Assembly (NCBI GenBank): GCA_963565915.1 | Contig: OY751492.1 | Location: 1-64,000 of the forward strand | Reading direction: 5' to 3' | DNA: 64,000 nt | Source of the DNA: Entoloma clypeatum | Taxonomy: Eukaryota > Basidiomycota > Agaricomycetes > Agaricales > Entolomataceae | Shown: piece after piece, positions 53,621 through 64,000 of the stretch | Numbering within the stretch: the first letter of the stretch is position 1 | How the letters are laid out: each line of letters opens with the position of its first letter | Notes under the pieces: generated by a model | The model's database searches: none | The model's input: only the letters and a program-made list of their open reading frames with translations | What the model was told of the DNA's origin: nothing | Translations under genes and position numbers: made by a program

Positions 53621-56581
53621 CATGATTCTTGCCACACACGTTTCAGTCGTGCAGATCTGATGGAAATGATGGAGGCCCTTGCGTTTCAGTCGAGCCCTTG
53701 ACGGGACTGAGGAACTTGACATCCCTGTCAAAGGTCGGGAGCTTTTGTCCGGACAGTTTAATTAAACCTTCCCACGCTCGATGTCCTCAGATTTGGACGT
53801 TGCGAGGCCGTCACTGTCATTTCTATGGGGCATCGCTGACCATCGTATGTTGTCGTCCACCTACATCCTATGCAAGTCGTACTAAGTATCTAATACAACC
53901 AGAACTCTACTACAACCTCCACTGTATTACCAGGACTCCGTGATTCCCGATTCTCTCGCCACGAAAACATTCTGAAGCGGGAAAAGCTTCCCATCAAGCG
54001 TGATCATACTGACCCATAAGCTGTAAAACCTACAAAGAGAACCCCACCTCCCCTCGCTGCGTCCCAGTTCGTTGTCACATATGTTGATCTGTTCACACCA
54101 AGGTTGACACAACGCCGGTACTGGTGCCGCTGTATACTTCGAATCCTGAATCGGTGTCCCCTTCAACAACCATCAACTGTGTGAAGGTGAAAATGAACAG
54201 GAGAGCGTGCTGGCGGCGGGTGCTGGCTTCTGCTTCTAGAAACTCACATGGATTGTCAGTCTATTTTTGGTTGCCGTCGGAACACCAACTCAAAAGGCAA
54301 ACACTCTTGCTCCCCCAGGCTCGATGCGGACGCGATCCCCCTACGTCAAATCGCAAACCACTCTATAATACATTTTCTTCATTTGAACCTTATTCTGAGT
54401 TGCCCTCAGTGGCGAATTTAGTGTCATGTCAATGGACATCAAAAGAAGCTGGGAGTTTGGTAGTGTACGAAGCGCGCAGTGCACGCCACACTGCTCTTCA
54501 GCCCATCTGGATTCATCAACATGGCTGCTTTCATACATGTGACTATTAATGACCAGATTCGCAGTAATCGTCTTCCAGCAGACTTCCAGTTTCACTCTCG
54601 CTCCCACATCCTCCTCATTTCTGGCCTGAACAACCTTGAATATGTGAGTGGTACTTGGGCACCTATGAAGGAAAGGCTTCGGGGACATATACCCACCGAC
54701 CACATTCATCATGTCTCCATCTCACGGTTTGCAAGCCTGGAGCAGCGGACAAACAATGTACTGGCATATTTGATCAAGAATATCCCCCCTGGAGCTTTTC
54801 TACACATTTTGGGTCACTCCATGGTCCGCATTCATTTTTTCCCCTTTAATTCAACCTTCTGACCACTACTGAAGGGTGGCCTGAATGCCCTGGGGATAGG
54901 AACCAGAAGTGATCTCAGGTTCCAAATACTGTCCATCATAACATTTGTGAGAGTAACCCTTTCCTGATTTTCGTGCCTGTTTGACACTTTGTCAAAAGGG
55001 AACGCCACATCATGGAGTCCCCTGGTTGGATTTGATCCATCAGATCGTCAATGGCAGGGTCTTGTCAGGGTTGGGATGGCTCGGAAACTGTGGTTCGCTC
55101 CAGGCTTTCTCAGATGGTGTTCCCCATTTGACCATCTGCCATTCAGGGTTGTCATTCGTGGGATTTTTCTGTCGCTCCGACTTCAGAGCAATTCACAGCC
55201 TGATGGTATTGAGGACGGCCACATATGTGGCTAATAATCCAGTTGATATGACAAGAATCTTTTGTTGCAGCTGGAAAGCATCATTGGGGCAACATGCTGA
55301 AGGACAGTGGCCACCCGTCATCTCAAAATTTTTGTAAGTTCTACCATTTCAGTTACATTATCTATTCCCACCCAGGATCGGATGGTAGAGTGTTCTATGC
55401 ATTGTTGTTTCCCACATATGAAGAAAATGATGGGCTTGTCCCTGCGGACAGTGCGATGTGGGACGGCGCATACAATCCAAACACCGTGTATGGTGTCGAC
55501 CAGTGGGTACTCTTTTGACATCTTTCGGAGTGCTTTGTTGTCATGGGACACGATAGGTTGGCGGGAGGGGCTTAGTCAGTGTGTCCCGGGACACGGCGGC
55601 TGTGCACATCGTTGGATAGAGGTTGCTTGAGGTTGTAGGTGATGGCGGGGAAGCACAATAATGATGCGCGGCGGCTGTTGATGGCAGGGGCCGCATAGAT
55701 AAAGTAGCCGAGCAATGCAATCAAGCGAGATCAGCATCGAATGAGCCGAAAATGAGCCCGAGGGTCCTGCCAAAAAAGGAAGCGTGTCCCAGGAGCTGCT
55801 AAAGCACTTATTTTTCATGGGACACAATCTCGGTGGGGCTGCCAGTGAAAAACAGCGTGTCCCAGAAGATTCTAAGTCATCAACCAACAGCTGGGACACG
55901 CCGCTTTGGTCGGAAATCAGCCCTGAACATGATTTTGGTGATGGGGTGTTCCCAACCTCAGTTTTGCAAGGTTCAGTAGTTCAAAAAATTCAAAAATTTT
56001 CGCCAAGTATGCCTTACATTTGGACCTACTGACTACAAAAAAAAATTGAGGGCATCGGGCCCACGGTTGGGGTGCCTGAGCCATTTGAGCACTCGGTGAG
56101 ATTCAAAAAGACTGCCTGATCGGATTTCGGAGATCCCCGAGCCGCTGACCAAATGCTGACACACCCTGTACCTCCATGTCCCAACGCGTTCTAAAGGTTG
56201 CTTTTTGATCATTTTTGTCAATAGCCACACACTAACACAGCATCAACGCACAATTAACGAAACTGTAAAGATGATATTCAACATGGAGCGGCTCAACTTA
56301 CCAAACCTTCTTCCCCCTCCCCCTGCCCCTTCTCCTCGCTCATCCTTGTTAAATGTGGGTATGCTCATTTTGCCGATTTGATTCATCTGTTTCTGATGAC
56401 CCCGGTGGGAAAGGTTGTGATCTCACTGTGGCAGACTTGGAGTGTTTAATGGTGATACAGTGAAAATGGGTATTAAGCCATGTCTATCGTATATTGTTAG
56501 AAGTTTGAGCTGAGAGCCTTGTCGAACATGAAGTGACCCCTTCAATCGTCTCAATGCCTTGTAACATAATGAAGAGACGAC
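53621..56581. other. Unassigned 3-kb region with a cluster of GTGTCCC motifs
   Basis: No ORF here could be linked to a family. The longest open stretches (54479-54862 and 55294-55518, plus strand) have weak coding character. Between 55540 and 55900 the string TGTCCC or its complement occurs repeatedly, including CGTGTCCCAG (55856-55865) with its exact complement at 55891-55900. It may be relic transposon DNA. Confidence 0.4.
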
Positions 56582-56586
56582 ATTGC
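56582..56586. repeat. Target site duplication ATTGC, left
   Basis: The five bases next to the left LTR are repeated at 62735-62739 next to the right LTR, proving a standard integrase insertion. Confidence 0.95.
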
Positions 56587-56874
56587 TGTTGAGGCGACGC
56601 TAAGTCCAACGACGTCGCGAGCCCAAACTTAAGAACGAAGTGGAAGATGTGAAGTGAACTGAATTGCCCAGAGACCCAGCGGGAATCTCAAGAGAACAAG
56701 CTATCGAATACAAGTGAAAGTACTCTACTTATATATGTAAATTCCATGAGGCTGCGTTGTGGCAGCGTCATGCTGCGTGATAATAATGAGATGTCCTCAT
56801 GTGCGATATGATGTAGATAAGATAAGATCGAGATAAGATAAGATAAAGTGAAAAGTGAAAATACGATCATAACA
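56587..56874 (-). repeat. 3' LTR of the chromovirus
   Basis: 288 bp, TG...CA bounded, identical by eye to 62447-62734. Contains the TATATAA box at 56735-56729 in transcription sense and a short GATAAGATAAGATAA repeat tract. Confidence 0.95.
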
Positions 56875-56885
56875 TTACCCCCTTT
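56875..56885 (-). other. Polypurine tract
   Basis: In element sense AAAGGGGGTAA lies immediately before the 3' LTR and directly after the pol stop codon, the expected site for plus-strand priming. Confidence 0.85.
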
Positions 56886-59800
56886 CTAGATCTCGACTTC
56901 CAGGCGAGATATGATGTCGTTCGGGGTGTTCGTGAAATTTTCATATGGTTTAAATTCCAATCCTTCAAAGATGTTTGCGCGTAAGCGCCGAGGTGCATTC
57001 GGGTTTAATTTAAAGAAGTCCTCCACCGCTTCCTTGGCATGTTCTAGGTGATCCTCGGGTTCCCACGTGTTGTGGTCCTGAGTCAGACCCTCCCATTGCA
57101 CTAAATATTCCAGCTTTCCTCTCTTCAACCTTGAGTCAATAACTTTTGCGACATCGTACTCCTCTTCGCCATTGATAACTATCGGGTTTGGTGCCTGCAC
57201 CCTTTGTGACATAAATAGTGGTTCCTTAAATAACCGGACTCGTGATACATTGATGACCGGGTGGATTTTCCAGGTTTTCGGTAATTTAAGTTCTACGGCG
57301 TGTGACGAAATGATTTTGGTTATGGTATAGGGTCCAATCCATCGTTCGGCAAGTTTCTTTAAGGGTCGGTTCAACTTCAGGTCTTTAGTCGATAACCAAA
57401 CTTTGTCGCCAACTTTGTAAACTGGTGCATCACCCCGTTTCAGGTTCGCATACCGTTCCATCTCTTCTCGTGCTTTTACTAGCGCCGCTTCCGCCTCCTC
57501 ATGAATCTTCTTCATTCGTTCTGCGAATTCTTTTGCCGGTTCTGACTTTTCTGCCCTCCGAGGTTCTACGCCCATCCTAGGGTTAAACCCATAATTTACA
57601 TAGAACGGCGAGAACTGAGTTGCCGTGTGAATTTTATTATTATAGGCGAACTCCGCGGTTGCCATCCATTCGGGCCAATCTGTTTGCCGATGGGAAATAA
57701 ATGATCTTAGATATTGTTCCAACTCCTGGTTGATGCGCTCCGTCTGTCCGTCTGTTTGCGGATGATACGCCGTTGATAATTTAGTTGTGATCCCCAATAT
57801 TTTATTTAGTTCCTTCATAAATATTGCCGCAAATTGTGGTCCTCGATCTGACGTTAACGATTCTGGCAGTCCATGAAGTTTCCAGACTTCGTCCCGATAT
57901 AGTTTAGCTAATCCTTCTGCTGAGACTTCATCGCGTGTTTTGATAAAGTGTGATTGCTTTGTTGATCTGCAAGCCACGACTAATACTGCGTTGTACCCCT
58001 GAGCTTCTGGGAGTCCTACAATAAAATCTGCTGTGACATGTTTCCATGGTCCTGCATGTTCCGTGTTTGCTTTTAATTTACCGGCTAGCGGTTGAGGCAC
58101 GTTTTTTGATCGTTGACATCTGTCGCAGCCCTCGACGTATGCTTTGACCATGTTTGTAATACTAGGCCACCAATAATTACGTGTAACCAATTCCAGGGTC
58201 TTCCACTGCCCTGGGTGTCCTGCAACTGGGTTGTCGTGGTGTAATTTAATTATTTCCTCCCTGAGTTCCTGACTTTTCGGAACATAAACCTTTCCTCTAT
58301 GTAACCAGAGTCCCTGCTCTTCATGCCATTCATCTGCGCGCAATGTTTTGGTATTTGTTTTCTTTAACTCTTCCACTGCTTTCAACACTTGTTCATCAAA
58401 CTCCTTGGCATCCCTGATGCGTTTTAATAGTTTACTTTCTTCTCCATCAATAAGTATGTGACCTCGATCCATTGCTCGCAAGTGGAAGTATTCCGGTTTT
58501 AATAATGTTACGTCTTCGTTGTCATTTTCCACCCCCTTTCTATGATCGACCCTTCTCGAAAGAGCGTCCGCCTTTCCCATTGAGGTGCCAGCTTTGTGTA
58601 TTAATTTAAAGTTGAAGCGTGTTAGATACAACGCCCAGCGTGCTTGTCTGCGATTAAGCTTTCGTCCCTGCATGAAGTACTCGAGGTTTTTATGATCGGT
58701 CCAGATCTCGACCTCATGTTTGGCTCCTTCAAGGTGGTGTCTCCATGCTTCCAGCGCTCGAATTATGCCCAGCATTTCTTTATCGTGTACGTCGTAATTT
58801 CGTTCCACATCATTTAATCCTTTAGATAGAAAGGCACATGGCCTCCATTTCTCATCCTCGCATTCCATAGATAGAATTGCTCCTGTAGCAAAGTCCGATA
58901 CGTCTGATTCTACTCTCAACTTCCGATCCGGATCGGGAGATACTAATATAGGTGCTTCCGTAAATAATTTCTTTAGCATATCAAACGCTTCCTCCTGTTC
59001 CTCTTTCCAATTCCAGATTGTTTCTTTCCTTGTTAATTTATGTAAGGGCCCTGCCACTTTAGAGAAGTCCTTGACAAATCTTCGATAGAAATTGGCCAAT
59101 CCTAGAAACGACTGAACTTCTTTGACTTTTGTTGGTTTCGGCCATTGTTTGATGGCGTCTACTTTTGAAGGATCCATTCGAATTCCGTCTTTCCCAATAA
59201 TTAACCCTAAGAACTCTATTTCGTCTCGGTCAAAGAAACATTTTCCTGGTTTTAAGAATAAGTCGTTTTCTCGTAATCTTTTTAGAATTTCCTCCACGAT
59301 TTCACTGTGTCCTTTTTCTCCTTCAGTTGCTACCAATATATCATCGATATAGATAACTACGTCTCCTTGATCAATCAAGTCTCTAAATATGTCGTTCATC
59401 ATAGTTTGAAACGTGCTTGGGGAATTATTTAATCCGAAGAACATGACTGTTGGTTCGAAAGCTCCATCTGGGGTTGTGAATGCCGCTTTCCACTCGTCTC
59501 CTTCTTTGATGCGTACATTGTTATACCCCCATCTGAGGTCCATTTTGGTAAACCTTTTCTTTCCCTTTAATTTATCGATCAATTCCGGAATTAACGGGAG
59601 TGGATAATTATTGCGAACGGTCCAGCTGTTAATGTGTCGGTAATCCTGTACCATTCGTTTCTTTCCGTCTTTTTTGGGTATAAAGAATACTGGCGAAGTT
59701 TGTGGTGACTTGGTAGGTCGAATATATCCTTTGCGTAATTGATCGTTTACAAATTCGGATACTTCTCTCCTTTCATCCGGTGACAGGGGATAGACTTTGG

Positions 59801-60958
59801 CCTTCTTTGGTACGAAATCTGGTTTTAAGTCTATAGCGTGGTCCCATGGTTTCCTGACTGGTAATCTCTCCGATGCTTTCTTTTCAAAGACTGATAGATA
59901 TTTGTGATATTTCCGGGGGACAACCTGTTCGGCCGGTACTTCATCTGAGGGTTCTCCTTTAGCTGCCCTGAGCGTGTGGATTACTTCCTCCTCCATTTCT
60001 TCCTCATTTCCTTCTACTACTTCTTCCATTCTTCCGCCCCATCTGGTTCTTGCAGTTTTATTTAAATAACGTGTTCGACGCATGCCACATTCTTCTGGAC
60101 ATCTTGATAGTTTAATTTCCGCCTTTTCCCAATCGATTTCTGGATTATGGCGTTTCAGCCAGGTATGTCCAACAATAATTTTAGCTTTCCCTAGGTTGCA
60201 TGCCTCAAACACGGCTATCTCCACATGTCCTTTATACCGCATAGCCATAACTGCTTCATGCGTGATCGAACCTCCTTGGTTAAGCGTGCCATCAACGTTG
60301 TAGACCCGAATGGGGAAAGGTAGTTCCCTTAATTTAATGTTGTTCCTTTTGGCGAAGTCCAGATCTATGAACATCCCTGTCGCCCCTGAGTCTAATAATG
60401 CTTCAACATCAAATGTGCGTTTGTCCTGCAACGTTTCCAGCGTGATTTTCATCATAAGCTCCTTTTCCAAAGAAGCGGATCGAATAAAAGATGGTTCCCC
60501 CATAGAGTCCGTTTGCCTAGTTAAGTTATCTGATTCTTTGCAACAGGGAATTAAGCATTCATCCGTAGGGGACGAACCAAGCCTCGTTTCTGAGGGCTCC
60601 CCAATGATATAGTTTACAAGTGTATCTAAGTCCGATTCATCTTTTTTTGGTTTTTCTTTCCTACTAGGTTTATCTAATAGTATTTTATTGTACGTAACTG
60701 CAGCATCCGTAAGTTTCTGAAACCAAGATTTTACAATGTCTTTATGTACGTAAGAGTCTATAGGCAAACATTCATATCGATTTGTCAGAGCCAGCGGGGG
60801 ATTTACTGGTTGACGTTCACAAAACCCTGCTGCCCAGCAGCTTGTCCATTGTTCTGACCATTGGGATTCGGCGCAGGCGCGCCAATCACACCCCTTGGTC
60901 CATTTGCGGCTTGTCGTGCTTGACGCCTTGCCGTGATTTGTCGTAAGATTTCTTCTTC
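56886..60958 (-). CDS. pol: Pol polyprotein (PR-RT-RH-IN-chromodomain)
   Basis: The frame is open from about 60958, overlapping the end of gag by ~155 nt, to the stop at 56886. It has no own ATG near the gag end; it is entered by a -1 shift (signal at 60821-60827). Domains: protease with ALLDSGATG; RT with LRWGYNNVRIKEGDEWKAAF and catalytic YIDD (near 59345); RNase H; integrase with a zinc-binding HHCC part (ending CDRCQRSK), DFIVGLP, TSDRGPQF and STAYHPQTDGQTER; the GPYTI..I module; and a C-terminal chromodomain (YLVQWEGLTQDHNTWEPEDHL). The chromodomain makes it a chromovirus; it may direct integration toward modified histones. No stops or frameshifts seen. Confidence 0.93.
60784..60827 (-). 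promoter_or_regulatory. -1 ribosomal frameshift signal between gag and pol
   Basis: GGGTTTT (60827-60821) is read in the gag frame as G-GGT-TTT, the X-XXY-YYZ form. Six nt downstream a stem-loop (60814-60784) pairs GTCA with TGAC and CCAG with CTGG. A one-base backward slip leads directly into the pol frame, bypassing the gag TAA at 60803-60805. Confidence 0.8.
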
Positions 60959-61891
60959 CTCATGTTCGTCGATTTGTTCAATCACAGCCGCTCGCACCCT
61001 GCGTTGTGGCCGTCTGCATTCCCGGGCGAAATGCCCTTGTCCTCCGCAATTGTAACAATTACCAGGCGCTCGGCGCTGGTTTCTATCGACCTCCATAGCA
61101 TTGGGATCTCGGCGTCCCTGACCTTGTTGTCCGTTTTGCTGCGGGGCTCGGTACCCCCCGTACTGTTGTTGTCCGAATGGTCGCTGCTGATTCTGCTGGT
61201 TTGCGGGCCGATTGCCCCAACCGGTTCTCTGCTGTCCAAAATTGTTGCCGGTCCTCATGCCCGGTCTTGCCGCATAAGTTTCCTCTGCTCTTCCGATTGC
61301 TAAAATTTCCTCACACGTGTCTTGCACGGTGGTTTGTCGTCTTCCCTGCTGAAACATTTGTTGTATGATCGAATCCTTGGTGTTCCTTTCTAGCAGAGAT
61401 ATCCCGTGCATTTCCTCAATTTGGCCTTTGATGACCAACGTTCCAAATTGTGTAATAAAATCGTCCACCCGCATGTTTCCTTGTTTAAAGGTTTCGATTT
61501 TGGCGCGTGCCCATTCTATTTCTGTTGCTGATTGGAATCTTGATGTCACCTCTCTCATTAATTGCTGGAACGTGGGCCATTGTTCTGATTCCATGCACTG
61601 CCTCAAGCGTGTTTCCCCATAGGTGCCTGCTGTAGCGCCTTCCAGGCGAGACCATACTGCAATGCAAATTTCTTCCTGTCCTTGGAACAGGTCCCGATTG
61701 ACCCTGATCCATGCCAGCATCTTTGTCCACCATACTCCGAACGTTGCCTTGGCCCCATTGTACTTGCCGGGGTCTGCAGCGATTTCTAGTCGTCTTCCAT
61801 TGGGACGCGGGGCGGCGGGATTATGAGCGGGAGGAGGGAGAGGGGGATTGGGAAGGGGATTGTCGAACTCGTCGTCGTTGTTGTCGGCCAT
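60803..61891 (-). CDS. gag: Gag polyprotein with CCHC zinc knuckle
   Basis: 362 residues from ATG 61891. The N-terminal part is acidic and Pro-rich. The central region fits a Ty3-type capsid (FGVWWTKMLAWIRVN...EWARAKIETFKQGNMRVDDFITQF). The C-terminal part is Gln/Asn/Gly-rich with one zinc knuckle, CYNCGGQGHFAREC, for RNA packaging. It ends at TAA 60803. Intact frame; most product would be Gag alone, with a fraction read through to Pol by the -1 shift. Confidence 0.93.
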   Translation of the reverse strand: MADNNDDEFDNPLPNPPLPPPAHNPAAPRPNGRRLEIAADPGKYNGAKATFGVWWTKMLAWIRVNRDLFQGQEEICIAVWSRLEGATAGTYGETRLRQCMESEQWPTFQQLMREVTSRFQSATEIEWARAKIETFKQGNMRVDDFITQFGTLVIKGQIEEMHGISLLERNTKDSIIQQMFQQGRRQTTVQDTCEEILAIGRAEETYAARPGMRTGNNFGQQRTGWGNRPANQQNQQRPFGQQQYGGYRAPQQNGQQGQGRRDPNAMEVDRNQRRAPGNCYNCGGQGHFARECRRPQRRVRAAVIEQIDEHEEEEILRQITARRQARQAANGPRGVIGAPAPNPNGQNNGQAAGQQGFVNVNQ

Positions 61892-62434
61892 GTTGTGTGA
61901 GCAATAGTGCTTTGTAGCGGGCGCGCGACCCTGTTCTGCTACTTAAGCGAAAAAGAAAACCTAAAAAAGAAAACCCAAAGAACGATCTGTTTACCCAGGC
62001 AGCCGAAATGCCCGAATAAAGGAAGATCTGGGAAAAATGAAAACCACGCGGTCAACACCCCTACGCGCGCTGGTTCTGTCGAATCCGGGAAAAGATCGGG
62101 GTTTGGAACACCTTTTGAGAACTAGACGTGCGCGACCTTCTTTTCCAAGTCGCCACACGCGCCAGCAGCTTTCCCGAAGGTCAGTTGCGTCGGCCTTTGG
62201 TTACCTCGACACGGGACGGGCTCAACGTTTCCCTGTGTGTCTCGAACGGCAACGCTAGTTATAGTGGGTGCACCAAGCGTTTCTCTTCTTATCCCTGAAG
62301 TCCGGGAGGTCCCCCTTAACGCTAGGGTCCGCGTGTAATGGCGAGGTGTGACTTTTAACGCAAAAGCACGAAACGGCGGGGATAGTGATGGTGATGTGGG
62401 AAGTGTGTGTGTTTGGGCGGGCGATGATGATAAG

Positions 62435-62444
62435 AGCTTGTTCT
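62435..62444 (-). other. Probable self-priming primer binding site
   Basis: In element sense AGAACAAGCT starts 2 nt after the 5' LTR. It is exactly complementary to AGCTTGTTCT at 62562-62553 inside the LTR, 33 nt downstream of the TATATAA box, where transcription should start. This is the Tf1/sushi arrangement in which the 5' end of the mRNA folds back as primer. No tRNA match was recognised. Confidence 0.75.
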
Positions 62445-62446
62445 TC

Positions 62447-62734
62447 TGTTGAGGCGACGCTAAGTCCAACGACGTCGCGAGCCCAAACTTAAGAACGAAG
62501 TGGAAGATGTGAAGTGAACTGAATTGCCCAGAGACCCAGCGGGAATCTCAAGAGAACAAGCTATCGAATACAAGTGAAAGTACTCTACTTATATATGTAA
62601 ATTCCATGAGGCTGCGTTGTGGCAGCGTCATGCTGCGTGATAATAATGAGATGTCCTCATGTGCGATATGATGTAGATAAGATAAGATCGAGATAAGATA
62701 AGATAAAGTGAAAAGTGAAAATACGATCATAACA
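62447..62734 (-). repeat. 5' LTR of the chromovirus
   Basis: Identical by eye to the 3' LTR. Contains the promoter: TATATAA at 62595-62589 (element sense), inferred start of transcription at 62562. Confidence 0.95.
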
Positions 62735-62739
62735 ATTGC
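62735..62739. repeat. Target site duplication ATTGC, right
   Basis: Partner of 56582-56586. Confidence 0.95.
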
Positions 62740-63199
62740 ACCCTTGTTCAAATCTCTCTCAAACCAGTGTGCATTCTGACCTCCCCTCTCACACTTCCCT
62801 TGGTTCTACCCTGACTGTAGAGTCACTCTCGGTGGAGTTTGATCTAGGTAGTGGAAGGCTTTCGAGTTGAGGTTAAGTTTTTGTTGCACTTTCATCACGA
62901 AGCTATTGCAATCCAGATACAACATTGTTCAAGATCGTGGGAACTGAAACCCATTATCAGTTCTTCCATGATTTGGTGATGCTGCGCTTGGTAAATCTTC
63001 AGGGTGACAGCAACACCGATAACTGCCTGTAAAGGTATGACCGAGAATGAATAAATCAGACAACACCGCAGCCCCATCATGTTATATAACAAGCCACCTT
63101 GAATTTCTCACTCAATTACTTCCTTGGTCAACTCACAACAGCTCAATTCCCGGCCTATTCACTCAAGCTCTCGACACCCCCCCTTACAAAGGAACCGTC
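62740..63199. other. Upstream region of aldehyde dehydrogenase
   Basis: About 460 bp between the retrotransposon and the ALDH start; presumably the remaining promoter. No other feature seen. Confidence 0.45.
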
Positions 63200-64000
63200 A
63201 TGATCAATACAGGGCTCTTCATCGACGGGAAATGGGTCGACCCTGTCGAGCCTGCTACAATTGAGTGAGTCTAAGCTTCGTTATCACTATACCGAATGTC
63301 ACAATTGACAAGATGCCTGCAAGTGTCGTTAACCCTGGTATTTTTTCTGACTTCCTGAGACCTCGCAAGCTGTATCTCACTAAATGCCTCAGTGACCGGG
63401 AAGGTCATCGTCGCTGTCGCAGCGGGCTCCTCCAAAGACGTCAATATCACAGTTGCAGCTGCACAAAAGGTACAATACCCATCTTGTCTTCCCTCCATCG
63501 AAGTGCTTTTTCAGGCATACAAGACGACATGGGGCCTGAAATGTCCCGGTTCAGTGCGAGGTATTGGGCAAGCTCGCCGATTTGATTGAGAAGCACACGG
63601 ACGAGCTGGCCACGTTGGAGGCGCTGAACATTGGTGAGTGGGTCTCAATGGGCAGTATGATATAACTCACGTCCTCTAGGCAAGGTCTATGCAAAAATGA
63701 AAGTTGGGAAGATGGGCACAGCGTTGGAAATGTTTAGGTACTATGCAGGTTGGCCTGACAAAATCCATGGCAAGACCATCGAGGTTTGCTTCCCGTGACA
63801 TAGAATACGACTCCGCCTGATCTTCTGTCACAGACAAACGAGACCAAGTTTGCGTATACGAGACGCGAGCCCTATGGTGTCATTGTGCATATCTAGAACA
63901 TATGCCGTTGTCCAGTTTTTCGCCTCTGACATGCTTGATTAGGGACAAATCATCCCTTGGAACTTTCCTTTGGTACGTCGATCCCGCAGATGTCTTCTCG
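63200..64000 (+). pseudogene. Aldehyde dehydrogenase, 5' part, with a frameshift; runs off the window
   Basis: NAD(P)-dependent ALDH family. Exons: 63200-63264 (INTGLFIDGKWVDPVEP), 63324-63337 (14-nt micro-exon), 63393-63469 (VTGKVIVAVAAGSSKDVNI), 63515 onward (AYKTTWGLKCPGSVRG), then LGKLADLIEKHTDELATLEALNIG, KVYAKMKVGKMGTALEMFRYYAGWPDKIHGKT, TNETKFAYTRREPYGVI and GQIIPWNFPL. Between SVRG and LGKLAD (near 63557-63562) about five bases expected in relatives are absent. This shifts the frame to a TGA at 63585-63587. The splice sites around it are intact. It is either an early pseudogene or an assembly error. Catalytic Glu and Cys lie beyond the window. Confidence 0.7.

Larger units (their letters stand above)
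56587..62734 (-). mobile_element. Full-length Ty3/gypsy chromovirus, 6148 bp
   Basis: Complete element on the minus strand: 5' LTR (62447-62734), probable self-priming site, gag, pol in the -1 frame (PR, RT, RNase H, IN, chromodomain), polypurine tract (56875-56885) and 3' LTR (56587-56874). The LTRs are 288 bp, start TGTT and end AACA, and appear identical. The 5-bp duplication is ATTGC. All reading frames are open. Together these features indicate very recent insertion and possible activity. It landed about 460 bp upstream of the aldehyde dehydrogenase start. Confidence 0.95.

Noticed and set aside
63894..63899. Nonsense codon in the ALDH after YGVIVHI
   Set aside because: It lies in an intron (GTGCAT...GATTAG) that splices YGVI to GQIIPWNFPL; the real defect is upstream near 63560.
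1..64000. CRISPR arrays, bacterial operons, rRNA or tRNA genes
   Set aside because: No spacer-repeat pattern, Shine-Dalgarno-like organisation or recognisable rRNA/tRNA core was seen; the window is fungal nuclear DNA. A tRNAscan run would be needed to exclude a tRNA fully.

Overview
This window is the end of a chromosome from a filamentous basidiomycete, most likely an agaricomycete. The evidence is a terminal C-rich telomere tract, genes packed with 47-70 nt introns (GT...CTNAY...AG), a Coprina-type telomeric Penelope-like element, a chromodomain Ty3/gypsy element, and gene families typical of mushroom-forming fungi (Ste6-like ABCB transporter, BBE-like oxidase, GATA and C2H2 factors, F-box, Set3, Iml2/TTC39). 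The telomere unit is mainly CCCCTAA (G strand TTAGGGG), a heptamer rather than TTAGGG.

Region 1 (1-11545) is telomere followed by six head-to-tail, mostly 5'-truncated copies of endonuclease-lacking Penelope-like elements (PLEs). They fall into two subfamilies: A (copies 1-3) and B (copies 4-6). Each copy has its 5' end toward the telomere and its 3' end inward, and copies are separated by short telomere tracts, as expected if elements were added one after another to the bare chromosome end. Copy 6 carries a spliced ORF1 and an RT. Every copy carries a type I hammerhead ribozyme (six in all) behind a strong hairpin, and ends in a hairpin directly before the telomere repeats. The longer copies also have a G-quadruplex motif.

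Region 2 (11545-22050) holds a GATA factor, a small membrane protein, a dead copy of a BBE-like FAD oxidase and an intact full-size ABCB (Ste6-like) transporter. Region 3 (22051-38596) holds a degenerate UBP6/USP14 deubiquitinase, several agaricomycete genes of unknown function and a C2H2 factor. It contains a 200-N gap whose two flanks repeat the same ~7.5 kb almost perfectly; this is probably an assembly overlap rather than a biological duplication, so genes at 31078-38596 should not be counted twice.

Region 4 (38597-56581) has a 128-bp MITE, an Iml2/TTC39-type protein, the intact BBE-like oxidase, an F-box gene with a frame break, a Set3-like PHD-SET protein and an internally deleted copy of the ABC transporter. 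The oxidase and transporter thus each exist as one intact and one broken copy, with the intact ones in different places. Region 5 (56582-62739) is a young, full-length chromovirus with identical LTRs, a 5-bp target duplication, a probable self-priming site and a -1 gag/pol frameshift signal. The window ends in an aldehyde dehydrogenase gene with a frameshift.

Exon boundaries were derived by hand from splice signals, frame continuity and recalled family motifs; no alignment or transcript data were available.
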